The notes beneath the pieces were generated by a model. That model was given only the letters and a program-made list of their open reading frames with translations. It made no database searches and was not told the DNA's origin. 50,871 nt of DNA from Caldilineaceae bacterium bin34 (GTDB taxonomy: Bacteria > Chloroflexota > Anaerolineae > Caldilineales > Caldilineaceae): the NCBI GenBank assembly GCA_002238555.1, contig MPMO01000033.1, forward strand, positions 1 to 50,871, in the 5' to 3' direction. Both the position numbers and the translations under genes were made by a program. This document shows, piece after piece, positions 41,828-50,090 of this stretch (its first letter is position 1; each line of letters begins with the position of its first letter).

Positions 41828-43184
41828 CTAGGTATTGTCTTTGGGCCGCCCACTCAACATCCAGGAAGTCCACGGGCCAATCGCCAAACGAACCATCCTG
41901 CTCAATCCCGGCTTGATGGATGAGTGAATGACCATCTTCGTCAAGAGAGAACCAGTTTAGACTCACCTTCGTGGGATCAAGGTGTCCTTGGGCCACCATG
42001 GTCTGAATCCCCAAAAGCAGCAACTCACTGTGCGTCTCCATGATGATCCGCACTCCCCGATTCACAGCTTCCACGATGACTTCAGCCAACTTATGAACGC
42101 CTCGTGGATGCAGATGCAACTCTGGCTGCTCCATTACGACCAAGTGGTGGGGTTGAGCTATCCGCAAAGCTGCCAGGACAGGCATGACTTGGGACAGGCC
42201 CAGTCCCACATCCGCCAGACTGACTAAATCAGGAGGGACATGTTTGCTACTTGGCAGCCGACGACTCACCAAGACCTCAAGAGCCGTATCATTTACCATT
42301 TCCACCGACACCTTCTCCGCCAAGCCGAGTGTGCGCAAGTCCTGTTCCAAGGTGCCCAACAGAGCACTCTCCTGTCCCCAATGGTAGATTATACTGGCCA
42401 AATAGGAATGCATTGGTCCCGGAAAGCGTTCGGCCACCGGCATGAGTGGATAAGACCGTGCCGAAGCAGGATCACGAAGGCCGGGAATATACACAATATT
42501 GGTAATCAAAGGCCCCAATTGCTGGTTGAGTGAAATGTTCCACAAGCCCCCAAAGGGATCAATATCCCAGTTCTCAAACTCGCGGCTTGTCACCACTAAG
42601 TCCAGAAAACACCGATTTCGCACGATACGGGATACAACATCAACAACACCGGCTTGTTCCTGCTGCTGTTTGATGAGAGATTCTAGGCTTGAATTCAACC
42701 AAGTATAGTTATGAATGGATGATAGTGTTGTATTTCCCTCTGTAAAATCGATTTTCTTAGCTATTTCTTGACTATTTTTCGCAATAGTCTCGAATATCGA
42801 CTCTTGCGCGAGAACAATTGCCCCATTGAGTGAGCGCTGGAACTTCAATTCTACGGTGAGTTGGGTGGTTTCCCAGGGAATGTTATCTACATAAAGATAT
42901 TCAAGTCCGATATTCAAGTCGGGTACTGTCTCACCATCCTGACCCTTTGTGAACATCTGGGCGTTCCAGGAAAAGGCCACATTGGGACCATCGATCTTGA
43001 GAGGTCCCGGATCGAAGGAGGCCTCCAGAGTCTGTTTTAGGAGTAGCAGAGGCTGGATCACACTGGTCTTGCCGCTACTATTGGTGCCAGCCAAAAGAGT
43101 TAGAGGCCGGATCTGTAAGTATTGTTTCTTGCCGAAGGACTTATATCCTTCAACTGTCAATCCGGTGATTTCCTTGCCTTTCAT
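41805..43184 (-). CDS. AAA ATPase of the DUF3696/OLD-like group
   Basis: A 459-residue ATPase. Walker A GTNSSGKTS is at 33-41, preceded by YLQIRPLTLLA. The signature region is VSLADVGLGLSQVMPVLAAL, Walker B is HHLVVMEQPELHLHPRG, and the switch His is in IIMETHSELLLLGIQ. The C-terminal GSFGDWPVDFLDVEW is the DUF3696 hallmark. A strong ribosome-binding site GGAGG (complement of 43191-43195), 6 bases before ATG 43184, fixes the start; the frame continuing to 43226 is not coding. It heads a two-gene operon with the PIN-like gene. The middle (42280-42900) is AT-rich compared with flanking metabolic genes, consistent with horizontal transfer. An IS element lies about 260 bases upstream. Confidence 0.85.
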   Translation of the reverse strand: MKGKEITGLTVEGYKSFGKKQYLQIRPLTLLAGTNSSGKTSVIQPLLLLKQTLEASFDPGPLKIDGPNVAFSWNAQMFTKGQDGETVPDLNIGLEYLYVDNIPWETTQLTVELKFQRSLNGAIVLAQESIFETIAKNSQEIAKKIDFTEGNTTLSSIHNYTWLNSSLESLIKQQQEQAGVVDVVSRIVRNRCFLDLVVTSREFENWDIDPFGGLWNISLNQQLGPLITNIVYIPGLRDPASARSYPLMPVAERFPGPMHSYLASIIYHWGQESALLGTLEQDLRTLGLAEKVSVEMVNDTALEVLVSRRLPSSKHVPPDLVSLADVGLGLSQVMPVLAALRIAQPHHLVVMEQPELHLHPRGVHKLAEVIVEAVNRGVRIIMETHSELLLLGIQTMVAQGHLDPTKVSLNWFSLDEDGHSLIHQAGIEQDGSFGDWPVDFLDVEWAAQRQYLDAVSSHA

Positions 43185-43446
43185 GGGGTGCCTCCATCCT
43201 ATGTTTGCGCTCAGAGGCAGCCGCACAGGTGGCCCGAATGCCGCCTTCGTGGAGCAGCTACGGTTACTGACCTTCGATCCCCTCAGGGCAGTGCAACGAT
43301 GGTCCGGTCAGAATAGGCCACACGAATAGAGCCAACCTCACACCCTGGACCACCAATTCCGAAACAGCTTCTATCATACGATACAGGGGGCTCCACTCGT
43401 GTCCATCACTTCTGGTGCAACGCTTCGTACAGTGGAACACGCCTAA

Positions 43447-44341
43447 CAGGCTGCTGAAAAACGCGGCCGGTTAGGATTGTGGCATCCCAGAACGGAGGAA
43501 TCCCCGATGCGCGGTCGCCCGAATCCCCAACGCAGCATGAGCTTCCGGCCCAAGGACGGGCCGCTGCCGCCTCCGGACGACGATCCCGGCAACCCGTCCG
43601 TGGACTTCCGCGGGGAGCGCCAGAGCAACGAGACCCATGCCAGCACCACGGATCCCGAGGCGCGCCTGCTGCGCAAGGGGCGAGGGCGGGAAGCCCGGCT
43701 GGCGTTCCTGGGCCACGCTCTGACGAGAACCGCCACGGCCTGATGGACTTCACGGTCAGCCCGGCCACCGGCACGGCATCCCGCTCGGCCATGCCGGAGC
43801 TCCTGGACGGGGTGCGGGAGCGGGGCTACCGGCCCCGCACGCTGGGTGCCGACCGCGGCTAAGACACCCGGAACTGTGTGCGGGACATCCGCGCGCGACG
43901 GGTGACCCCGCATGTCGCACAGAAGCAGTACTCGGCCATCGATGGTCGCACGACGCGTCATGCCGGCTACGCCGTGAGCCTCCGCCTGTGCAAGCGGGTG
44001 GAGGAGGTCTTCGGCTGGATGAAGACCGTGGGCGGCTTGCGGCGCACGCGCTACCGGGGCGTGGACCGTACCGGGTTGGCCGGCTACCTGGTGGCGACCG
44101 CCTACAACCTGGTACGCATGGTCAACCTGCCACCCGAGCCGGAGTCCGCGGCCGGGCCGCCCAGGTGACCCCGCAGAGGCTCCACGCACCCCAAGGGGTT
44201 CCACCGGGGCTGCGGGGCCCGCGAAGCTCGCGCGTGGGGGCTGCGCAGCGGGATCCAGGGCCCATCGGAACCCCCTACACACCGCTTCCGCGCACCGTCG
44301 TGATGGCCGATGGCATCCAAAACCCATTCTTCTGCAGCCTG
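43447..44341 (+). mobile_element. Decayed IS5-group insertion sequence with CTAA target duplication
   Basis: Left end CAGGCTGCTGAAAAACG and right end (reverse complement) CAGGCTGCAGAAGAATG agree in 14 of 17 positions. CTAA is repeated directly outside both ends (43443-43446 and 44342-44345), fitting the YTAR target duplication of the IS5 group. At 895 bases the element is short because of an internal deletion in the transposase gene. Confidence 0.75.
43501..44168 (+). pseudogene. IS5-family transposase, internally deleted, frameshifted and with a nonsense codon
   Basis: MRGRPNPQRSM (normal N-terminus) is joined directly to SFRPKDGPLPPPDDDPGNPS, so the N-terminal part between them is deleted. 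The frame then reads SNETHASTTDPEARLL and LAFLGHALTRTATA-stop; the true continuation ENRHGLMDFTVSPATGTASR is in the next frame, so there is an indel near 43720-43742. That frame ends at a TAA (43860-43862) where the family has the Tyr of GADRGYDTR. After it the rest is intact: VTPHVAQKQYSAIDGRTTRH, then RVEEVFGWMKTVGG with the catalytic Glu. At least three lesions make it inactive. Confidence 0.8.
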
Positions 44342-44345
44342 CTAA

Positions 44346-44785
44346 AGGAGGTAACAGAAGAGGGTGACAGAACATGACATCAATCGCGCGATTCAGGCTA
44401 ATGGAACTTGGTGTACCGCGCCTTGGACTTAGCCTAACCTTAGCTGTCCGGCTACCAATTGGAAAAATTGCCGAAGACCGCCCTCTGGCATCGGAAGCAT
44501 CCCGTTTGTCCGAGGAACAGCCCCTAACGATCGTCCTCATGACCACTCTCGTTGGTGTGAGATACCGCCGCCTTGTGAAGGTTCTGCAGCCATTTCGGCG
44601 AAAGCCCCATCGGTCCAGGTTCGTCTACCGCTCAGCCGTAGTTGGAATCCCAAGCATAATCGGATTCGCTGCCTCCTGGCGCGGAAAGCCGCCGAAAGCA
44701 AGCGTTTGTCCGATCTGGATATACTCTCCCTAGGCACCGTGGCGCAGTTTACGCCACTTCAACCCATTCACAACAGGAGTGTCGT
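44346..44785. other. Upstream region of the sulfatase-linked importer
   Basis: About 440 bases with one open frame (44374-44733) that has no domain and unlikely composition. A TATACT box at 44720-44725 lies about 60 bases before the binding-protein ATG, whose AGGAG site is at 44775-44779. Confidence 0.45.
44720..44725 (+). promoter_or_regulatory. Putative -10 box (TATACT)
   Basis: TATACT about 60 bases upstream of the binding-protein start. A TG lies two bases in front of the hexamer, close to an extended -10, but no -35 is visible. Confidence 0.4.
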
Positions 44786-46270
44786 ATGCATGACACGCGT
44801 TTGACCCGAAGGTCCTTCCTGCGCCTGGGCGCGAGCATGGCGGCCACTGCTGCTGTTGCCGCGTGCGCTCCCGCTGGTCAGGCGGACAGCGACATGCCGT
44901 CCGACATGGGCCCGGTGGTAGAAATCGGAACGATTGAGGTTCCCGACAACGTTTTCGACCTGCCCAACGCGGCCACCGGCATCCCCTATGTCCAAAAGGA
45001 CAGCATCAACAACGGCGAACCCATCACCCTCGAATACTGGGAGTGGGCCCTCGACCGCTACGAGTACGAACTGGGCTGGGCCGAGGAATACATGAAGCTG
45101 TATCCCAACGTCACCATCAACGTGTCCAACCAGTCCTGGGCCGAGTACTGGACCAAGCTCACGGTCAACGTGCCCGCGGGCCAGGGACCGGCCCTCTGGC
45201 ACATGCACACGTCACAGCTGACCGAGTTCTGCGACGGCGGCCTGATGGATCCGCTGCCCGAGCACGTGGCCAACCGCAAGTTCCTGGACGACAACTGGGT
45301 CGCGTTCTCCGAAGGGGCCATGGACTGCCCCACCGGTACGCCGGGCAGCCGCCACTTCCTCCCGATGGGCACCATGATGCCCGTCATGTACATCAACACG
45401 CGCCTGTGGGAGGAGGAAGGCTTCTCGGTGGACGAACCGCCCAAGTCGTGGTCCGATCTGCGCACGGTCGCCAAGGCGCTGACCCGGTACGACAGCCAGG
45501 ACCGCATCGTGCGGGCCGGGTTCCAGGCCGACTGGCCGACCTTCCACAAGAACGGCTGCTACCAGCAGGGCCGCTACCTGTTTACGCAGGACGGCAAGCG
45601 GACCCAAATCAACAACCAGGAGAGCCGCAACGCCCTGCAGTTCATCAAGGATCTGCACGAGGTGGACCGGGTCGTGGATCCGGAAATGCCCAGCCGGCTG
45701 GATTCCTTCACGTCGGAGACCGCGGCCATCATCGCCGACTTCTCCTGGGTCACGTCGGTCCTGCGCCGCAACAACCCCGATCTGGATTGGTTCGCCGCCC
45801 CCATCCCGACGTTCGACGGCTCTTTCCAACCTGCCTACGGCAACATCCGGTTTGCGGTCGAAGCCGTCGTGAATCCCTACGCGCCTGAAGCCGAGAAGGC
45901 CGTGGCCTGGGACTTCTGGCACTTCCTCTACAGCAGCGACCATCGGGTCGCGCACACCGTGGCCCTGCGCAACGGTTTCATTCCGCCCTACAACAAGCTG
46001 ATCGACCTGCCCGAGGTCCAGGAAGACCAGGTGGCCAAGGTGATTTCGGGGGCCGTGGAGTGGGGCATCGTAAACGACACCCCGGCGGTCTACAACGTCG
46101 GCATCGGCGATGCCCTGATCGGCCCGATCCTCGTGGGCGGCGCGGAAATCGACGATGCCATGGCCGAAGCCGAGCAGTTCATCGACGCCGAGCTGGCCCA
46201 GCGGGAGGACTGGAACATCATCGAGCGCAACTACAAGCACGCCAACCTGATGATCCCGGATCAGCCATAG
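44786..46270 (+). CDS. Carbohydrate ABC transporter substrate-binding lipoprotein (sulfatase-linked operon)
   Basis: A 494-residue family 1 binding protein with twin-arginine motif (LTRRSFLRLG) and lipobox Cys27 (AAVAACAPA). Mature hallmarks: ITLEYWEWALDRYEYELGWA, PNVTINVSNQSWAEYWTKL, and later WFAAPIPTFDGSFQPAYGN and AEKAVAWDFWHFLYSSDHR. AGGAG at 44775-44779 is 6 bases before the ATG. It is longer than the 37858 protein and not a close copy of it. Its operon ends in a sulfatase, so the ligand may be a sulfated oligosaccharide or sugar. Confidence 0.93.
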   Translation: MHDTRLTRRSFLRLGASMAATAAVAACAPAGQADSDMPSDMGPVVEIGTIEVPDNVFDLPNAATGIPYVQKDSINNGEPITLEYWEWALDRYEYELGWAEEYMKLYPNVTINVSNQSWAEYWTKLTVNVPAGQGPALWHMHTSQLTEFCDGGLMDPLPEHVANRKFLDDNWVAFSEGAMDCPTGTPGSRHFLPMGTMMPVMYINTRLWEEEGFSVDEPPKSWSDLRTVAKALTRYDSQDRIVRAGFQADWPTFHKNGCYQQGRYLFTQDGKRTQINNQESRNALQFIKDLHEVDRVVDPEMPSRLDSFTSETAAIIADFSWVTSVLRRNNPDLDWFAAPIPTFDGSFQPAYGNIRFAVEAVVNPYAPEAEKAVAWDFWHFLYSSDHRVAHTVALRNGFIPPYNKLIDLPEVQEDQVAKVISGAVEWGIVNDTPAVYNVGIGDALIGPILVGGAEIDDAMAEAEQFIDAELAQREDWNIIERNYKHANLMIPDQP

Positions 46271-46290
46271 GTCTGGTCACCGCCAACACA

Positions 46291-46335
46291 CAGGCACGGG
46301 AAGGCAACCGGGGACGCCGGCTGCCTTCCCGCCTG
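46291..46335 (+). terminator. Stem-loop between binding-protein and permease genes
   Basis: CGGGAAGGCA (46297-46306) pairs perfectly with TGCCTTCCCG (46322-46331), extended outside by CAGG (46291-46294) with CCTG (46332-46335). No T-run. It occupies the same operon position as the hairpins at 14241 and 39191. Confidence 0.65.
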
Positions 46336-46354
46336 GGGAAAACCAGGATATCCA

Positions 46355-47308
46355 GTGGCACTTTTTGAACGTCTGCGACGGCCGCAGGCCACAAGTCCCC
46401 ATCGCATCCGGCTGGCCGGCCAAAACGCCATGATTGCCGGCGCCATCGTGCTGGCCGCCGCCTATTTCCTGATCTGGACCGTATTCCCCTTCATCTACAC
46501 GTTCATCTACAGCTTCTTCGACTGGCAGCCGCTGCGTCCGACCCAGGAATTCCTGGGCCTGGACAACTATGCCGAGGCCCTGTTCCAGGACCAGCGTTTC
46601 TGGCTGGCCATGGGCAACTCGTTCGAGTTCGCCTTTGGCAATGTGGTCCTGGGCACCGTCATTTGTCTCCTGGTCGCCGTCATGATCAACTCGGTCAAGC
46701 GGTTTCAGGCCTTCTTCCGGGCCAGCTACTTCATGCCCACGGTGACCGGCATGGTGGCCGTGGCGCTGGTGTGGGAGTTCATCTACCAGCCCCGGTTCGG
46801 CATCCTGAACACCTCCATCTTCGCAACGGCGGACTTCCTGAACCTGCCCCCGCCGCCGGAGATTGGCTGGCTCACGCGTCCCCAGCACGCCATGAACAGT
46901 CTGATTCTGTTCGGCTTCTGGAAGTTTCTGGGAGTACGCATGATTATCCTGCTGGCAGGGCTGCAGAACATTCCGCAAACCTACTACGAGGCGGCCCAAA
47001 TCGACGGGGCCGGGGCGCGGGCCAGCTTCTTTCGCATCACCCTGCCGCTGCTGATGCCGGCCCTCTCCTTCGTGGTGGTGGTCGGCGTGATCAACAGCCT
47101 GCAGGCGTTCGTGCCCATGTACGTAATGACCAGTGGCGGCCCTCTCTTCTCCACCACGACGGTGGTGCTGCTCCTGTACGAGAAGACCTTCCAGCTGTTC
47201 CGGTTCGGCTACGGCGCGGCCATCTCCTTCATCCTGTTCGCCATCATCATGCTGATGACCTTTGTGCAGCTGCGCTTCCTGCGCAGTTCATGGGACGTCG
47301 GAGCCTGA
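46355..47308 (+). CDS. Carbohydrate ABC transporter permease, MalF/UgpA type
   Basis: A 317-residue permease starting at GTG 46355. Hydrophobic segments begin with AMIAGAIVLAAAYFLIWTVF after RLAGQN. The EAA loop reads TYYEAAQIDGAGARASFFRI, and the segment VVVGVINSLQAFVPMYVMTS is typical. It lies 84 bases downstream of the binding-protein gene, after a stem-loop, and 7 bases before the second permease. Together they form the channel of the sulfatase-linked importer. Confidence 0.92.
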   Translation: MALFERLRRPQATSPHRIRLAGQNAMIAGAIVLAAAYFLIWTVFPFIYTFIYSFFDWQPLRPTQEFLGLDNYAEALFQDQRFWLAMGNSFEFAFGNVVLGTVICLLVAVMINSVKRFQAFFRASYFMPTVTGMVAVALVWEFIYQPRFGILNTSIFATADFLNLPPPPEIGWLTRPQHAMNSLILFGFWKFLGVRMIILLAGLQNIPQTYYEAAQIDGAGARASFFRITLPLLMPALSFVVVVGVINSLQAFVPMYVMTSGGPLFSTTTVVLLLYEKTFQLFRFGYGAAISFILFAIIMLMTFVQLRFLRSSWDVGA

Positions 47309-47315
47309 CCGGACC

Positions 47316-48167
47316 ATGACCGCCGCAACTGCCCGGCGCAGCCGCCTGCGCATCGATCCCAGGGCGGTGCTCCTGTACTTGCTCCTGTTCATCGGGGCCT
47401 TCGCCATGCTCTTCCCCGTCCTCTGGATGGGGATGTCCACCTTCAAGGCGGAGGCGGAAATCAGCCAGTATCCGCCGTCCTTTCTGCCCAAGACCTTCAC
47501 GATGGAACCCCTGATTGCGGCCTGGACGAAGATCAAGTTCGGCCGCTACTTCATGAACAGCCTGCTGGTCACCGGCGTGGCCACGCCGCTCAGCGTTCTC
47601 ACCTCCGCCTACCTGGGCTTCGTTTGGAACAAGTACGACTTCCGCTTCAAGGAACCGATGTTCTACGTGATCATCGCCACCATGATGATCCCGGGCCCCA
47701 TGCTGCTGATTCCCCACTACCAGGTGGTGCTCTGGGCCAACCTGCTCAACACCTACGCCTCCATCATCGTGCCGGCCGTGGTGACCCCCTACGGGATCTT
47801 CCTGATGCGCCAGTTCATGCACAGCGTGCCCAACGAGCTGTTGGACGCCGGGCGCATCGACGGCGCCAGCGAGCCGCGCCTGTTCGTGTTCGTGGCATTG
47901 CCGCTGGTGCCGTCGTCGCTGGCGGCCCTGGGCATCATCCAGTTCCTGGCCAACTGGGACAACCTGCTCTGGCCCCTGGTGGTCCTGACCAACACCGCCA
48001 AGTACACGCTGGCGGTCGGCCTGGCCACGTTCGCGGCAGAATACGAACGCAACTTCGCCGTCCAGAACGCCGGCGCCTTCATTGCCGTCTTTCCGGTGGT
48101 GATCGCCTTCCTGCTGTTCCAGCGGCAGATCATCCGCGGTATTGCCCTCACCGGCCTGAAAGGATAG
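47316..48167 (+). CDS. Carbohydrate ABC transporter permease, MalG/UgpE type
   Basis: A 283-residue permease with MalG features: FAMLFPVLWMGMSTFKAEAE, PPSFLPKTFTMEPLIAAW, the EAA loop NELLDAGRIDGASEPRLFVF and the end IIRGIALTGLKG. ATG 47316 is chosen; the open frame back to 47262 overlaps the previous gene. The sulfatase starts 9 bases after its stop. No ATPase gene is in the operon. Confidence 0.92.
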   Translation: MTAATARRSRLRIDPRAVLLYLLLFIGAFAMLFPVLWMGMSTFKAEAEISQYPPSFLPKTFTMEPLIAAWTKIKFGRYFMNSLLVTGVATPLSVLTSAYLGFVWNKYDFRFKEPMFYVIIATMMIPGPMLLIPHYQVVLWANLLNTYASIIVPAVVTPYGIFLMRQFMHSVPNELLDAGRIDGASEPRLFVFVALPLVPSSLAALGIIQFLANWDNLLWPLVVLTNTAKYTLAVGLATFAAEYERNFAVQNAGAFIAVFPVVIAFLLFQRQIIRGIALTGLKG

Positions 48168-48176
48168 ACAGTTCCG

Positions 48177-49682
48177 ATGCAGCCCAATTTCCTTGTCGTC
48201 ATTGTCGACCAGATGAACAGTTTCAGCCTGGGCTGGAACGGCAACGATGAAGTCCGGACGCCCAATCTGGACAGGCTGGCTGGAGAAGGAGTCAATTTCA
48301 ACCGGGCTTACCCGTCCAAGCCGGTCTGCCAGCCCTCGCGGGCGACCCTGCACACCGGCTTGACCCCGCGGCAGCACGGCCTGACCACCAACGGCTGCAA
48401 CCTGGACCCGGACATTCCCACCGTGACCGGCGTACTGGCCGCGAACGGCTATCGGACCCACTGTGTCGGCAAGATTCACCTGCAACCCTTCAGCACCGAT
48501 GAGCGGGACGAAGACGGCCAGCCGGCCACATGGGAAAGCCGGGATCTTTGGAACGACGGCACCATCACGGAACTGCCGCTGCCGTTCTACGGCTACGAAA
48601 GCGTGGACTATGTGGGCGGACACGTGAACTACGTCAACGGAGACTACGTAAACGACGTGGAGGCCCAACGGCCCGGCACCAAGGCCGAACTGAGCCGGGA
48701 GAAGGCCTATTACTCCGCGGGCCCGCAGACCTGGCGCATGCCCATCCCGCCCGAATGGCACTACAACGACTGGATCACCGAGCGCAGCATCGACTTCCTG
48801 CACAGACAGGAAGATCGGCCCTTTTTCCTCGTAACCTCCTTCCCGGATCCGCATCATCCCTTTTGCGCGGCCAAGCCCTACAGCGAGATGTACGACCCCG
48901 CGGCCGTCTCACTGCCTGACAACTGGAATCACGGTGAGGATCCGTGCGGCTACCTGGAGCGGTTTGACCAATACGGGCGGAAGCTGCACCGCAACTGGGA
49001 CGAGGCTGTCCTCAGGGAATCGATTGCCCAGACCTACGGCATGATCACCCACATCGACGACTGCGTGGGACGGCTGCTCGGTGCGTTGGACGAATCCGGC
49101 TTGGCCGAGAACACCACCGTCGTGTTCCTCTCCGACCACGGCGACTACCTGGGCTCGCACCATCTGTTGTTCAAGGGGCCTTGGCCGTACGAACCCGTCG
49201 TGCGCGTGCCCTTGATCTGGCGCGCACCCGGCGGACAGCAGGGGGTACGGGTACCGCAGCCGGTCAGCCACCTGGACTTCGTGCCGACGGTCCTCGACTA
49301 CGCGGGCCTGGGCCAGGAGGACTTCGATCTGCGAGGAGGCCAACAGGCGCAACGCGCGATCCTGCCGGGCGAATCACTGAGGCCCGTCATCGACACGGGA
49401 GCCCGGCCGCAGCAGGACGGCAAGCTGATGGAGTTCGACGAGGACGGTGTATCGCAGGAGATGTGCCGCTACCGCATGCTGATCACGGAACGCTGGAAGA
49501 TCTGCATCTATGGCGGTTTCGGGGAAGGCGTGCTCTACGACCTCGAAAACGATCCGTTGGAAATGCAGAACCTCTGGGACGATCCCGGACACCTCCAGGT
49601 GAAGGCCGAGATGCTGGCGAAACTGGGTGATCGTCTTGCCCTGACCGACAGGATGGACAACTACCGCTACTGCGGTGCCTGA
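48177..49682 (+). CDS. Sulfatase (formylglycine-dependent)
   Basis: A 501-residue sulfatase. The N-terminal NFLVVIVDQMNSFSLGWNGN gives the first metal-binding Asp, and VRTPNLDRLAGEGVNF is typical. The formylglycine motif C-x-P-S-R is present as VCQPSRATLHTGLTPRQHG. Further hallmarks are GKIHLQPF, SFPDPHHPF and VFLSDHGDYLGSHHLLFKG (metal/active-site Asp-His). No signal peptide is visible, so it probably removes sulfate from an imported sugar in the cytoplasm, supplied by the importer encoded directly upstream (9-base spacing). It needs a formylglycine-generating enzyme from elsewhere in the genome. Confidence 0.93.
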   Translation: MQPNFLVVIVDQMNSFSLGWNGNDEVRTPNLDRLAGEGVNFNRAYPSKPVCQPSRATLHTGLTPRQHGLTTNGCNLDPDIPTVTGVLAANGYRTHCVGKIHLQPFSTDERDEDGQPATWESRDLWNDGTITELPLPFYGYESVDYVGGHVNYVNGDYVNDVEAQRPGTKAELSREKAYYSAGPQTWRMPIPPEWHYNDWITERSIDFLHRQEDRPFFLVTSFPDPHHPFCAAKPYSEMYDPAAVSLPDNWNHGEDPCGYLERFDQYGRKLHRNWDEAVLRESIAQTYGMITHIDDCVGRLLGALDESGLAENTTVVFLSDHGDYLGSHHLLFKGPWPYEPVVRVPLIWRAPGGQQGVRVPQPVSHLDFVPTVLDYAGLGQEDFDLRGGQQAQRAILPGESLRPVIDTGARPQQDGKLMEFDEDGVSQEMCRYRMLITERWKICIYGGFGEGVLYDLENDPLEMQNLWDDPGHLQVKAEMLAKLGDRLALTDRMDNYRYCGA

Positions 49683-50090
49683 GAGGCCTGTTTGGAGACG
49701 CTGCGAACCGCCACCACTTCCAAAGCAGCGCACGGGTCACTGGGAACGACACGGGTGGGAAGCGGCCGTTTTTTCTTGCGGCCGACCATGAGGATCCGGT
49801 TTTCCGACCCTGTTAGCGTTCCACCAACCTCCACCAACCCGTATTAGGCAGGCAGAGTCTCCCGGTACAGTTTGCTCCTCGACGCGACGAGTAGAAGGGA
49901 CATACAGCCGTACAATCGCACGTGCGTTGCGCCGGCACAGTGCCGTGGCCCTGGTTCAGGCCAAGCAATGGTATGAACAGTTTTTGAGATATTAAACGGA
50001 CAGGCGTAGTCGTTCCGGCAGGGTCGGACCGGGGTTGGGGATGCCGGAACCAGGCCTGTGGCGACGAATCCCGGGGGATTCGTCTCGGAT
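49683..50090. other. Gap after the sulfatase; hairpins next to the terminal transposase
   Basis: No gene supported. CGGCCG repeats flank a T-run (49765-49790) downstream of the sulfatase. Near the transposase, GTTCCGGCA (50012-50020) pairs with TGCCGGAAC (50042-50050), and GACGAATCC (50063-50071) with GGATTCGTC (50076-50084); these probably belong to the insertion element's end or its terminator. Confidence 0.5.

Noticed and set aside
44374..44733. A 119-codon open frame before the third importer
   Set aside because: No RBS, no domain, unlikely composition, and the TATACT box of the next gene falls within its end.
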